64,000 bases of DNA from Pyricularia pennisetigena (lineage: Eukaryota; Ascomycota; Sordariomycetes; Magnaporthales; Pyriculariaceae). The DNA is taken from positions 1,461,874 through 1,525,873 of the forward strand of contig NW_021940919.1 in NCBI RefSeq assembly GCF_004337985.1. Reading direction: 5' to 3'. This document shows positions 24,001 to 35,800 of this stretch, piece after piece (position 1 is the first letter of the stretch; each line of letters starts with the position of its first letter). The position numbers and the translations under genes were made by a program. The notes under the pieces were generated by a model. The model saw nothing but the letters and a program-made list of their open reading frames with translations, searched no databases and had not been told where the DNA came from.

Positions 24001-26006
24001 TGCAGAAACAACGGAACCGTCTATCCTGGTTCAAACAACAGCGAGAGTCTTGAGCCACTTTGCTAGTGGGACCAAAAAAGCCTACCTACCCAAGCTAACA
24101 AAAGCCAATCGCGAAAATCTCCGGGGAGATATTACTGCAGTACAAAATTACAAGTACAAATCACTCTTGTCATCCTTGCAGCTGCCCCCTTAGTTACTAC
24201 GGCCACAAAGCAAACTAGGCCTAGTCTAGTTGCTCCCCAGAAACGGCCCCGTTCCGAGGGAGGCTCGGGGGGCACACTACGGCTACAGCCTAGCCGCCCG
24301 AGGCTAAAACATAATCGGCCGTGATTGATTCATCCGCTAAACGAAAAAGAGGATAGAAGGAAAATGGGGTTCCGCATCTACTAAGTCCCAAATTCATCTC
24401 ATATATCATTCGTTGCTCTTGACATCACTTTTGCTACAAGCGGTTACCTGTTTATAACAGCTTAAACCTTGCAGGAAGTCATCCGAATCGTGAAAGTAAA
24501 AAAAGGGGAGAAAAAAAAAAAAAAAGAAAACCCGAGAGCTGTTTGTTTCGTGCGGACACTGACGGGAGTCTAACAAGATTTGACTTCTGCGAACGTCGTG
24601 CGACGGTCCTGTCATGGGGCTGCCAACCAGGGGAGGAAAAGAACAAAGAAGATTTCCGTGAAGGGATCAAGCTTTGAGAATAGAACGATGCAATATTTTT
24701 TTTTCTTTCTATCATTTCTTTCAGATGTATCCTAACACTTTGCGTATAATACCGGTTGATCCTTGGGAACATGGGTTGAAAGGAAAAAAAAAAAAAAAAG
24801 AGTAAAAAAAAAGAAGACGACACGGTATGCAATGGGGAAGATACACCACGGAAAATACGGAAGAGGGACCCTGCAGCAACTGTGCGCGATTTGGGGTTTC
24901 TTGGCAAGATTTGAAAATGCCAATACAATCACAGTACACAAAGAGAGTTGATGAAAAGAGAGATAGTCAGGCAGAATGAGGAAAGAAAAAAAAAAAAAAA
25001 ACAAGAGGATCAATTGTACAGGGTTACCCTCCTCTCATCATCCCCCGACTTGCCAGGAACCATGTTTTACTTTCTTGTGGACAATTGTCAAACTATGGGA
25101 TACCCTGGGGGAGAAGGGGAGAAAAAAGGGTCAAGGATAACAGAGCTCGCTACTTGTACCCCTGCCTTTTACTCACACAACCCAGTACAGACCGTCTTGA
25201 CCGTTCAAAACTGTTCATTGCGTAAGTTTGGTTTTTTAAACAAATAAATGCTTGGTATCTTCAACCATGTCTGCCTTGCTGCGCTGTAGCTTGTCCCTGG
25301 CCCTGTTCTTAATTCAAAAGGGGCAACGATCCGCCCCGTCGCATGCACATCTATCTGACTCTTGCCACTAACACACCCATCTACCCACATCTTGACCACT
25401 TTTTTTTTTTTGCTCTCTCTCTGCGTCTTGTTCCATTCCCTGGACGGCACACATTAGCCCCCCTGCAACACTGCTTCTTGGGGTTATCCACCCATTTACC
25501 ATTTACACCCCCCCCCTCCCACGGAGATCCTAGGGTAGGAAGGTTGTTCCCAGACACACTGCCAAATTCATCACTGTGCAGCAGATCATTCAGAAAGAAA
25601 AATTCCCCGGCACCACCCTCATTGGTTTTTGGCGTGGTTGTTTAAAGATATCCCATCTCTCTCTCTCTCTCCATTGCTTCTTACCTGCAAGGACCCCGTT
25701 CCTCTTCGACCCTCTCCGTCACCGGTTTGCCTTTTTCTTCCAGCCCACATATACCCGCGTTTTCGGCAGTTCCCTTCAGCGACCTTTAATATTTTTTTTC
25801 TTTTGCTGCTCTTTTAGGAGATTCTCTGTTGTGTTGTTACCTTTTGCTTTTTTGGTTCCTTTCAACGACACCGAAGGGAGGAGGGAAGCAAACAAAACAG
25901 AAAGGAAAGAGATATGACGTAGGGGGTTTGCAGGGAGGAGAAAAAAAAAAAAAACAAGGGTCGAAACGACAAGAGAACGAAGAATAACGAAAAAAAAGAG
26001 ACACCA
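21033..26006. other. Large divergent intergenic region
   Basis: About 5 kb between the OYE gene (-) and the rhodopsin-domain gene (+). It is rich in poly-T/poly-A (T24 at about 22300-22323, others near 22877, 23921, 24510, 24783) and C/T-rich blocks. Four CTAGTCTAG-type motifs lie at 22923, 23139, 23661 and 24221. The 600 bases before 26007 are strongly C/T-rich and are probably promoter and leader. No convincing coding frame is seen. Confidence 0.5.
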
Positions 26007-27766
26007 ATGATTGCACCGGCGAGAGCAGCCATGAGCACAAACGGGACCGAGGTCATCGGTGCTGCGGTTCCGCCGCCAGGCGTCACGCCCAACTTCGACA
26101 ACCCGAGTGACAACCTGAGGACGGTGTCATACGTGACGCAGACCCTGACGCTGGTGGTTGTCACCATGTTTGTCATAGTACGCTTCTACGGCAAGCACGT
26201 GGCACTGGGGAATCATTGGCATACCGAGGATTGTACGTCCTTTTATTGAAACGAGAGAACAGAACCAACAGAAGCCGAGGGACTAACACGGAAGCAACCG
26301 CAGACTTCACCTTTGCGACGTGGTTCTTGATGGTAGGGTATTGCATAACTGCGATATATGCTACGCATTTTGGAGGTGGCCTGGATCAATGGTATGAAAA
26401 TCCCCCCTCTCCCCAGTATGGGTAGACTTTGGGTAGTCTGCCAAATCAAATCTTCTGCTTGCTAACTTGATGCGTCTTTTGATAGGGAGGTGCCGGTAAC
26501 AATGATAACGGGATACTTCAAGGCATGCTACGCGGCAACAATCTTCTGTTAGTAATTCCCTCGAGATAAACTTTTTTATCATGAGTAAAACAAAAAAAGT
26601 ATGGACAAAGACTGACCGATAGCACTCTTTATCAGATATGCCAATGGCATTCTGCGTTAAAATTGCATTGCTGGCTTTGATCCAGAGAGTATACGCACCG
26701 GTATGTAGACAGGCCCGCCTGATGGATGGATGAGTACTGACTCTTGCATGGTTTGCTGCGTCTTTATAGCACAAGAAAACAGTCATGGGAGTCAAATTCT
26801 TTGAGCTGCTGCTATTCCTGTACTATGGTTCAGGACTCATAATCAAAATCAGGACATGCTGGCCCATTGAGGCTTACTGGCTGGGGCAGAAGGACAAGTG
26901 CTTGAATCAAGGTGAGTTTAGATAATAGGGGCTTGGGGTGGTTTTGCCCTTGTTTGTCTTTTCTTTTTTTTGGGGGGGTCCAGATTCGACTTACACGGTA
27001 ACTTGTTATTACCTCGTCAGACATCATCATTCTCTGCGACTCCATCCTCAGCGTCATCAGCGATCTGGCCATCCTCATCCTGCCCATCCCGCTCACCTGG
27101 TCCCTGGAGCTCTCGAACCGGAAAAAGGTCCGCATCATGGGGATCCTGTGCGCCGGCGGCACGGCGACCGCCTTCTCCATCTACCGCCTGGGCATGATCC
27201 TGATCGAGCGCAACTCGCCCAACGCCACCATGGTCTTCACCAAGGTCATCCTGTCGGGCAACGCCGAGGTCGGCATCGGGCTCATCTGCGCCTGCCTGCC
27301 CGCCATCACGGCGCTCGTGCTCAAGAAGACGCGCGGGACCGGCTACTACTCAGGCAACGGCGGCTACATGCGGTCCGACAACGACGCGATCGGGGGCCCC
27401 GGCGGCTCCAAGTTCCACGCGCACTCGCACGCCCGCTCCGGCTACGCTGTCGGCGGCGGCGGCAGCAGCCACACCCGCAGCCACGACCACAGCAACAGCC
27501 ACGGCGGCGGCATCGTCGTCAGCCGCACCTTTGACGTGCAGAGGACCCTCAAGGCCGACAGCGACTACACCGTCCCGGACAAGGACGGCGGACTGCCCCT
27601 GAGCATGCTCGACGCCAACGGCAAGGCCGACCAGGCCGAGCTGGTCACCAACGCACAGGGCGTCGGGAGGATCACAAAGTCGTCTTCCATCGGGGGCCTG
27701 TCCAGCAACGACTCGGATGAGAAGTTGGATAGGCAGATCAGGGCTCACGGCGGGAGGAGGATATAA
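26007..27766 (+). CDS. Rhodopsin-domain (Pth11-like) seven-helix integral membrane protein
   Basis: Six exons give 442 residues: 26007-26232, 26304-26391, 26486-26547, 26636-26700, 26770-26911 and 27021-27766. All junctions are GT/AG and the frame is kept throughout. The N-terminus is extracellular-like. Helices follow, including LTLVVVTMFVIVRFYGKHVA, FTFATWFLMVGYCITAIYAT, MAFCVKIALLALIQRVYAP, FFELLLFLYYGSGLIIKI and VISDLAILILPIPLTWSLEL. Typical late motifs of the fungal rhodopsin domain are ATAFSIYRLGMI and FTKVILSGNAEVGIGLICAC. The C-terminal tail (about 150 residues) is disordered and rich in Gly, Ser and His, as in many Pth11-like proteins. These are presumed surface receptors or sensors; no CFEM domain is present. 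Two in-frame ATGs (26007 and 26031) compete as start. The last exon is much more GC-rich than the introns. Confidence 0.88.
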
Positions 27767-29245
27767 TGCAAATCCTGCCAACCTTTCGAGAGGGTTTTTT
27801 GTTGTTGGCCATGGGGGGTTATTTGTTTATTGGGGAAATCAACAAGAAAGAAAATATAAAAAAAAAAGAAAACAGGAGAGGAGACAGAGAACCTCTAGCG
27901 GCAGAAGTAGCACAGTGCTCTGCTTTCCATTTTTTTAAATCACGACCGGCACGCTCGCGCACGCAAAATGCTTATGTTTTTTGGTATTACTTTTTTCCTT
28001 TTTTCATCTTGGACATGTATACTGGATCGGATTACAGACGGGGACACTAACAGCAAACAACTCTGCTCGCGCACATGTTGTATATACTGAACTTATATAT
28101 AATCTACCATTCGCTGTAACATAGCAATACCTGATTAATCCAAGGCTTGGGTGTCTTGGCCAGTTCGAGAGTAAAGTATTCGTTTAGCAGGAGTAAAATG
28201 CCAGGCAGACCGGCAGGCACCTTGTTAGTCCAAAGTCCAATGAAACCCTGCTGCATCTACACAACAGACAAACATGCCGCTAACCGACTTCAGACCACCC
28301 GCCACCGATCCACGTGTATAACATCTTACGGCCTCCCCAGCCCCAAAGGATAGCCTTTTCAATCCCGTTTGTCCCTTTTTACGAGCACTGACCAGCTCCC
28401 CTCTGCCCCCCTCCCGCGCAACTCTCCGACAACCCCAACCTCACCCGATCACTTGTCACGTCTCGGAAATAGGGGGGACCATGTGGACCGAGTCTTGCTC
28501 TCCTGGATTCAGACGACAAGGACTTCTTTTGTCCATTTTTTTAAACGTTCTGGAAGAGTCCGTTTCAGGTTTCAGCAAGTGAAGGATTAAAAAAAAGAAA
28601 AAAAGAAAAAGAAAACAGCAAACAAAAACATGATCACGAACAATATGCACCATGACGGGACAAGCAACTCATACAACAGCTGATACTATGGTATTTTTTT
28701 TTTTCGATGGATTCCCTCATGGGAACCAGATGGTTTGTTACACAAACCGAAACAAATGAGAAGAAAATAAACAGTAGAAAAAAAAGAGACAGCCTGCCCT
28801 CCGTGCTCGATTGCTAGAACAACCGATGGGATATATATGTGTGTGTATGGAACAAAGGAAAAAAAAAATGATAAACAAACTTTCGCCGACCTCGACACTT
28901 GGAAATGCCCTGTGAAAAATTTCGGTTGCCCTTAGTTTTCGTCTGCAGAAAGGAATATAGATCCCCCACGAAAAAGTGCGTCTTTGTGTGCTCCGGCAAT
29001 CTATAAAAAGGCCGTAGGCAAAAAAAAAACAAACAAACAAACAAAACAAAACGAGATGAGGATAAAGCGCAGGACTGCAGAGCTTCCTCCGGTATCCCGG
29101 CTAGGCCATGCCCGTGTATTGGGCCAGTCAGGACTCATGACAAGGCGCTGCGACCAAGCACTTGTCCGGCCCTCGAACGAGAACCCTCCCGGTTGATATT
29201 TTTTTTTTTATCTCATGACAAAGTCAGAGTGGCACCCGTGTTCAC
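27767..29245. other. Convergent intergenic region
   Basis: 3' flanks of the rhodopsin-domain gene and the cupin gene. It is A/T-rich with several poly-A tracts, and I see no coding signal. A perfect (AAAC)n-like stretch lies near 29028-29050. Confidence 0.5.
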
Positions 29246-30610
29246 TCACGCCGTCGTCGACGAGACCCTGGCCGGGTGCTCAGCCAGAGCCCACTCTGAG
29301 AAGCCAAGCTTGCCAGGGAACGTGAACGAGAAACCGAGCAAGTCGTGACGCTGAGAAGGGTCGGAATGAGGCTTGGTGTCGGAGGCGACGGCGGCAGCAC
29401 CTCTCGCCTCGGGCGCCTGGACGACCAGGTCGCCCGCGCGGAGTCCCCGCCATGCCTCATCGCCTTCGGTGCCGCGGATGACACCATAGGCGACGTTTAG
29501 CCCATCGCGGGGCCGCTCTTGGTCCCCAAAGCCAACGCCATCCAAAACACGGCTGGTTCCGGACGAAGCAACCGTTGCTGCGACGTCGGGCATATCCCAA
29601 AGCGGTGTCTGCACTCGGCCGTTGAACATGCGCAGCTCGGTGATGTGGCCGTCGCCGTGGTCGGCTCGCAGGACCGGCCAAGACTCAGGCTGATCCGATC
29701 CTGGCACCGCCATCCTCAGCTTGTACGGAAGGTCGGCACAACGCGAACCCTCCACCTCCCAAGCCACGACGTCCAAGGGACCGTGGGCGAGAGTATACTG
29801 CCGGAGCGGGTTGACTTTATCGTCCGTCGCGGGCTCATATTTCCCACCATCATCACATTTCTCTTGTTGCTGCTCCTCCGACTGCCTCTCGGTACTGCTG
29901 CTGCGCGTTGGAGGAGGATTCGGAGGCACCCACGCCGGGATGGCGCCCGAGGCGGTCATATAAGATGGCGGCAGCATCAACGGCTTGGGCGAGCGGCTGT
30001 CCTTGACGAAATGCGTCCATTCCTTGCCGTTCTCGTTGGGAGGACCTTCCTCGTGAGACCGCGGACCAGAAGCAACGGCAAAGTCGCAGTCGACTGCCAG
30101 ATCGAACCCGGTCCCGACCACCTCCAGCACGTACCCGGCGCAGCCTCCACTGAGGGGCTCGGCCCCAGCTGTCTTCGAGGGCGATATGGACAGGTGTACG
30201 CCAGCCGGCACGACCCCGACGTCGCCGACGCGCAACTCTAGTAGACCAAGCTCGGTGTCGAGGGTCACGGGCCCCGCTTGAGGAATAAAGACAAAGGCGC
30301 CGTCGTCGTTGCGCAGGCTCGTGTTCGCCTTGGCCTTGTTTAGCATGTACTGATAAACAGATACGCGGGCTTTGTTGGGCCGTGGACCCGCCATGTTCCC
30401 ATGAGACGCATCCGGCCCAAGGGAACGTGTAGGGATGACTGCGCCACAGATTGTCGCTAGGCATTCATGCGTCGCTTGCTCTGCGAGATCCGGTTTGGGC
30501 AGTCGGCCCCAGGTGGCACTCGCCGGTCCTGCTACCGGATAGTCGACGTCGATGCGGTGAGGTGATAGGACTGGGGTGGAGTGGAAGGGGCATCGGATGG
30601 CTGGTCGCAC
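29246..30610 (-). CDS. Cupin protein resembling homogentisate 1,2-dioxygenase
   Basis: Single-exon frame of 454 residues. Residues about 100-170 look like the first cupin barrel of homogentisate 1,2-dioxygenase: GAFVFIPQAGPVTLDTELGL, LELRVGDVGVVPAGVHLSIS and GYVLEVVGTGFDLAVDCDFA. A disordered Pro/Ser/Glu insert (about 230-265) separates it from a second part (YTLAHGPLDVVAWEVEG; HGDGHITELRMFNGRVQTPL) ending FSFTFPGKLGFSEWALAEHP. The family enzyme opens the homogentisate ring in tyrosine breakdown using an Fe(II) site of two His and one Glu in its C-terminal domain. I do not see that HRN...SEF signature here, and the N-terminus does not match the enzyme. So it is either a catalytically dead paralogue or a different RmlC-type cupin. 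The start could be a later Met (for example at the MAGPRPNKARVS segment). Confidence 0.6.
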   Translation of the reverse strand: MRPAIRCPFHSTPVLSPHRIDVDYPVAGPASATWGRLPKPDLAEQATHECLATICGAVIPTRSLGPDASHGNMAGPRPNKARVSVYQYMLNKAKANTSLRNDDGAFVFIPQAGPVTLDTELGLLELRVGDVGVVPAGVHLSISPSKTAGAEPLSGGCAGYVLEVVGTGFDLAVDCDFAVASGPRSHEEGPPNENGKEWTHFVKDSRSPKPLMLPPSYMTASGAIPAWVPPNPPPTRSSSTERQSEEQQQEKCDDGGKYEPATDDKVNPLRQYTLAHGPLDVVAWEVEGSRCADLPYKLRMAVPGSDQPESWPVLRADHGDGHITELRMFNGRVQTPLWDMPDVAATVASSGTSRVLDGVGFGDQERPRDGLNVAYGVIRGTEGDEAWRGLRAGDLVVQAPEARGAAAVASDTKPHSDPSQRHDLLGFSFTFPGKLGFSEWALAEHPARVSSTTA

Positions 30611-30742
30611 GCGACGAACTTCTCTGGCAGTCGCGCAGATTTGCTGATCAGCTTATCCCTTCTGTTTACATGTCTCGAGCGCGACGATTGTTGGAATTTC
30701 CAACATTATGCGCTCGCTGGCCAGGGACCCCTCCAGACCTAC

Positions 30743-31000
30743 TCACATGTCTCCTATAAAGTCCACAACCCGACAACTAAGCCTGGGATCCCTATGAATG
30801 TCAAAGGTACCATGCCTGATCTTTGAATCGGATCCGGGATCGATTTCGGGGGTTGACTGCGGCTCCTGACTTGGGACATGTTGAAATGTCAGGTTCACCA
30901 GATCTTCCGGCGAGACAGTAGGTGCATCGGTGCCATCATCCAGGTTTGTCTCATCGGCGACACTGAATCTCCTGTGTCGCTTCCGCTCCTCTGGCGCCAT
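30743..31000 (-). CDS. Possible small hypothetical protein
   Basis: Short open frame of 85 residues beginning MAPEERKRHRRFSVADETN, acidic and polar, with no signal peptide or known domain. It lies upstream of the cupin gene on the same strand. A longer start eight codons upstream exists. The amino-acid composition is protein-like, but there is no other evidence. It may be part of a leader or chance. Confidence 0.25.
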   Translation of the reverse strand: MAPEERKRHRRFSVADETNLDDGTDAPTVSPEDLVNLTFQHVPSQEPQSTPEIDPGSDSKIRHGTFDIHRDPRLSCRVVDFIGDM

Positions 31001-32022
31001 GATGCTTCCCTTTGAGATGATCACCTGGGCTGCAGCAAGTCGTTCGGTTTGAGGAATAACAAAGCAAACAAAAAGACAGGCAGGTAAAGCTGGAAAATCC
31101 AGTCTATTCGAGAATAAACCGACAACAGCATCCTCGCTGCTACGTCACGGCCCGAACGCGGGCAAGAATGCTGGTCTTCAAAGTGGCTCGGAGGCTAAGC
31201 GATTGCTTTGTGCCGAGTTACCAAGCCATTGTAGGGGCTAGCAGCCCAAAACAAGGTAAGCCATCCATCCACTTGAGATAGCCTTGGGGTTAGAAATAAG
31301 CATGAAATGGCAGGCAACCAAGTAACCATCCATCGAATCGCATATAGCCGCTCGAGCTCCAATGCAATAGTAGCGCGCAAGGCCAGGTTCGGTCGACATG
31401 TACCGATCAGCGAGTGTTCATACCTCTTTTTTTTTTTTTTTTTTCTCCCCCTTCTCCCCTCAAGCATCAGTCCGGCAAATCGAGCCCCCGCCAGATCACA
31501 CATTGAGCAGAGAACATTACCAAGCAGGAATAGGGGGCAGGCAACACGCACTAGCGGTCTGCAATCCCCCACCGACCCCTGGCTGCTTTAAATTATGCAC
31601 CATTCATAGGTCAATTGGCACCTCTCCAGAAGCAACCAGCCCATCTCTGAAGAAAACACATCCATTGGTCAGATTCACATTCTGCCTTCAGACTTCGCCG
31701 TACATAGCCCACAAACTTCGCTGAAATTACGGTTCTTGGAGGGAGCCATGCGATGGGTCTCCACCCGGCCAGATTGTTGTGCAGCCGTACTCCATCAGTA
31801 GCGAGACTGGTTGCTTCTGAAACACGCATGCGCAGTGATAGATGCACCTCGATTGGAACGGAACCTGCAGGTGGAAGAATCATCATGAGCCACGACGTAG
31901 CAAAGTAGGTATATCTACGAAGGCCCAGAGAAAGGACGGCCAAAGAAATGTTCCTGTTTGGACGGATGGGTTGAGCGCGCCATGGCATACGGATAAAAAG
32001 CCAAAAACCAAAAACCTAAGGG

Positions 32023-32064
<42 letters not shown>

Positions 32065-32882
32065 NNNNNNNNNNNNNNNNNNNNNNNNNNNNNNNNNNNN
32101 NNNNNNNNNNNNNNTTCTCTGAAACCGAATGGCTTGAGGCACGACTGGGGAAGGACAAACAAAGCAAAAAAGAGGGCTTCGTACTCGGCGAAAAGCACGG
32201 ATACTTGAGCCGGGGGGCTGAACGCCACCAGCCATAGCATTGGAATATCAACTGAACCAGAGCTTCGGTATTGGGATAGAGACTGAGCGCGGAATCTGAG
32301 CGCTCTCCTTCAACGTTCGAATAAGCGACAAAGAAATGTCGCCAAGACTACCACCGCCTGCTGGACAAGTCGGGCAGTAATACAGATAGCCTGGTGAGGC
32401 TGTTGTGTCCGTTCAAATTCCTTCTTCGATCGGGGCAAACGCTTCTGAATGTTGCGAGGTACATACCAATAAAGTCGCAAGGTAAAGAAAAAGAAAAACT
32501 TCGAATTCAAGGTCACTGTCGGCTATCATCAGCCAGTCAGTTTGTTAATATGTCAAGGACAGATCAACGGTCCACCTAGGATGCCAGAAAGTCGGTATTG
32601 CACAGTGAAGACATCTTGAAGCAAGCCAGTGAAGTTGCCGCGTCAGCAGTCTCGTGATGCCAATTATTCGCAATTGGGAAATTCATTCATTCAGAACTGT
32701 GACTTGCCCAATCATGTCTTTTCGTGCAGAGTACATAGCGGGGAGGGCTTTAAACCAAGTCGTTTATATCATGGTGGGTGTTGGACCTTTGCAAGTTGCA
32801 TACAAGCGTTGTCGATTACGAGCTCCCTCCATCCAGACAGACCCTGTGCCTTCCGCATGATAGAGCATACAATCGATTCTCA
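31001..32882. other. Intergenic region with assembly gap
   Basis: Non-coding flank between the cupin gene cluster and the 3' end of the golgin gene. It has a poly-T tract at about 31427-31444, and a 42-nt poly-A directly beside the 50-N gap. The bases just before 32883 are the golgin 3' UTR side. I see no gene; sequence missing in the gap cannot be judged. Confidence 0.5.
32065..32114. other. Assembly gap (50 N)
   Basis: A run of exactly 50 N following an A42 tract (32023-32064). The round size suggests a placeholder of unknown true length, probably caused by the homopolymer. Confidence 0.98.
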
Positions 32883-35800
32883 TTACTTGTAGCTGATGTG
32901 CTGGACAACAGACATCCACTTTTGTTCGTCGGTTCTAAAGGATAGTAGATACGTTAGCGTCTGGATCTACATGGGAACGGATACGGCAAGATTGTGGGGA
33001 AAACGTGGGCGGCACGTTCTATGCAGGTTATACATGGCAATCGAATGGTCCCCCGATGATACAAAGATAAGGACCGATCGCTCGGCGTGGCCTGGGCAAG
33101 ATGGATGCAGCAAGTAGGAACTCTATCAGACGATCCGATCGCAAACTTACTTGTCGAACTTGAGCAGCTGCGCCAGCACCGGCACCAGCGCCGCCCGAAG
33201 CCTGTTGTCTTTTTGCTCGAGGAACTGCAACATGATGGTTTTGATATAGTTTACATCTGGCGTCGGTGCATTGGATCCAGCTGCTGTCGACAAAGGAAAC
33301 AATTCCGTGAACCGTCAGCAAAAGGCGCTCGTCAACCATCATAATGCAGCCACCAAAGCAGAGAGTGGAGTGCCCAGACAGATAGGCGCATTTGCGAAAT
33401 GCAGAGAGGGGAGAAATTCGCGCATATACATACCGTTTGCGCCACCCGATCGGCTCGAATCCACCGAGTTCCGTCCGGAACTTGCAGCTGCAGGCTGGGC
33501 GAGCTGATTCCTTGCCACCTTGAGATCCTTCTCGGCTTTGGTGTATCGTATCTTGTAGTCGTCCATCATGCGTTGCAGGTCTGCGCGGCGCCGCTCCGCA
33601 TCCTGCACCGACTTCTCCGATGCTGTGAGCGACTGCTGCAACTGCGCGACTGCCTCACGCGACTCAACAACCTCGGCTCGTGCTTCCGCCTCAAGCTTCT
33701 CGAGCTCCTCGAGCCGACGTCGTCTGTCCTTTTCGCGAGTCTCGAGGTCTTCCTTTTCGAGCGCCAGAGCTTTAGCGTCGCGCTCCAAGTCCCTGATCTT
33801 GGTCCGTAGTTCCTCCACCTCGCGAGTCTTTTTGCGGGCAACAGTCGCCGATTCGGCCTCGAGCCTGTCGCGCTCCTCCTCTGCCTTGTCGAGACGGGCA
33901 CGCATATCACGCATCTTGACGTCCTCGCGCTCGTTTGCCTCATTGAGCAGCCTCCGCATCGTCTCGGCATCCCGCGTGCGCTCAGTCAACAGTTTTTGAC
34001 AGTCCGCAAGCTCTTCCTCGACTGATTCTGCTCTTGCTTGCGCCTCTTTTAGCTGCGTTCCCAGTTCGGCAGACTGATCACGCATGCTTCCCAGGAGATT
34101 CTGTGCGTTGGCGTATTGTGAAGTCTTGAGTTGCAGCTCTTCTTTGACGTCGTCCCGTTCCTTTCTCAATTTCTGCAGCTCCGTCTCGAGCTCTTTGATC
34201 CGTGGCTGGACCTTGGCCATCTCATCCTGGATCTTGTGCAATTCGCGGGTGGCCTTTTCTTCCTTGGCGCTTAGCTCAATTTTCTCCGCTTCAGACCTTC
34301 TCAGGTCACGGCCAGCTGTCCGCTTGTCGTTTTCCAGCTGTAATCTTTGCTTGTTCTCAGCTGCAAGCTTATCACGGAGCGTCTTGAGCTCCGCATCACG
34401 AGCAGCTACATCCTGCTTCATCCGCGAAAGTTCCGTCTTGATGTTCTTTTCGCGGTTCTCTAGCGCAATAATATCCGCAGCTTTGGCTGCAATCTGTTCC
34501 TTGAGGGTTGGTATCTTTGCAGCCTCAGCACGCAGGTTCTTCAGCTCTGGCTGGGCTCTTTGCAGGATCTCTTTGAGCTCTGATATTTCCTTGAATCGGC
34601 TTTGAGCGAGCTGCTGAGACGCCCCCAGTTCCGATTGCAAGACTGCCGTCTCCTCCGTTGCCTTCTGAAGCTCGTCATGCTTTTTCTGGATAGATTGGTA
34701 TTGTGTCTTGACCCATTGGACCTTCTCGACGGTTCCCTTATCCGCGGGCACCTCGGGGAATTTGGACAACTCTGCCTCCACAGCCTCCACAATCTTGCGG
34801 ACTTCGGCTTCCTGTGTCTTGGCTTGTTCCGCTTCTTGGCGTATCTTTTCGGCATCTTTGGTGAGCTCATCATGCTTACCGTTGGCCTTTTCATGCTCGG
34901 CCAACATTTGCTCGTATGTTTCTTTGAGCTTCTGAGCCTTTGAATTTACACCATCGAGGGATGCTAGAATCGGGAGCTGGTTCAGTTCCTGCTCCAAGAC
35001 AGAAATACATGCCTGGAGCTCATCCCTCTCGACCTCAAGCGCCTTGATCTTCTCCTTTGCCTCGACATTATCCTGGCCGATGTGAAGGAGATTATCCCTC
35101 ATGTTTTCAACCTCTTCAATAAGATCATCTTCGTTCTTCTTTCTCTTCGACAAACGTTCGATGGATTCATCCTTCTGAATGATCTGTTGCTCAAGGGCAG
35201 ATATTTGCCCTTTGAGCTCGTCATACTTGACCACTGGAACCGTATCCTCCGTTGTTGGTGGACTCGCTGCTTTGGGTGTTGCAGGAACCTTGTCTGCGGA
35301 GGCTTGGCTGGCAGGCGTAGTGGCTGCTCCGGCCTTTTTCTTCTTATTTTTCTTCTTGGATGAGGATGCATTGGCCGGGGACTCAGAAGCAACGGCTGAA
35401 GGTGTGGTCTCCGCGGAAGGCTTTTCTATTTTGGCTGATGGTGGTGTGGGCTTCTCTGTCTTGGCGGAATCAAGTTCTTTGCGCAACGCGTCCCTCAACT
35501 CGGTCAACTCACGAACTTGTGTTTCTGCTTCCCCAAGCTTTTTAGTCAAGCTGCCAACTTCCGCCTTCTGACTATCGAGCTCCTTCTTGAGTAACTTTGT
35601 ATTCTCGAGGTCAGCATTGGCCTCCTCTAACTTTTTGGCGAGCTCATCCTTTGCCTTCTGTGCGGCCGACAGCTCTTTCTGCGTCTCTTTGGCCTTATCT
35701 TCCAGTTTTTTGATCTCGGCTGACTTGGAAGCCGTCAGGGTAGAGAGCTCTGCCTTGGTAGATTTGAGTTCTTCTTGCAGCGTTTTGCTTTCTTCGTTTC

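Noticed and set aside
26912..27020. An extra micro-exon within the last intron of the rhodopsin-domain gene
   Set aside because: Using the CCAG at 26984 and the GTAACT at about 26998 puts the final exon out of frame; a single intron 26912-27020 restores the conserved IIILCDS reading.
26938..27534. Two + strand frames overlapping the last exon of the rhodopsin-domain gene
   Set aside because: His/Arg/Pro-rich out-of-phase readings of the GC-rich exon; the true phase gives the conserved rhodopsin-domain motifs.
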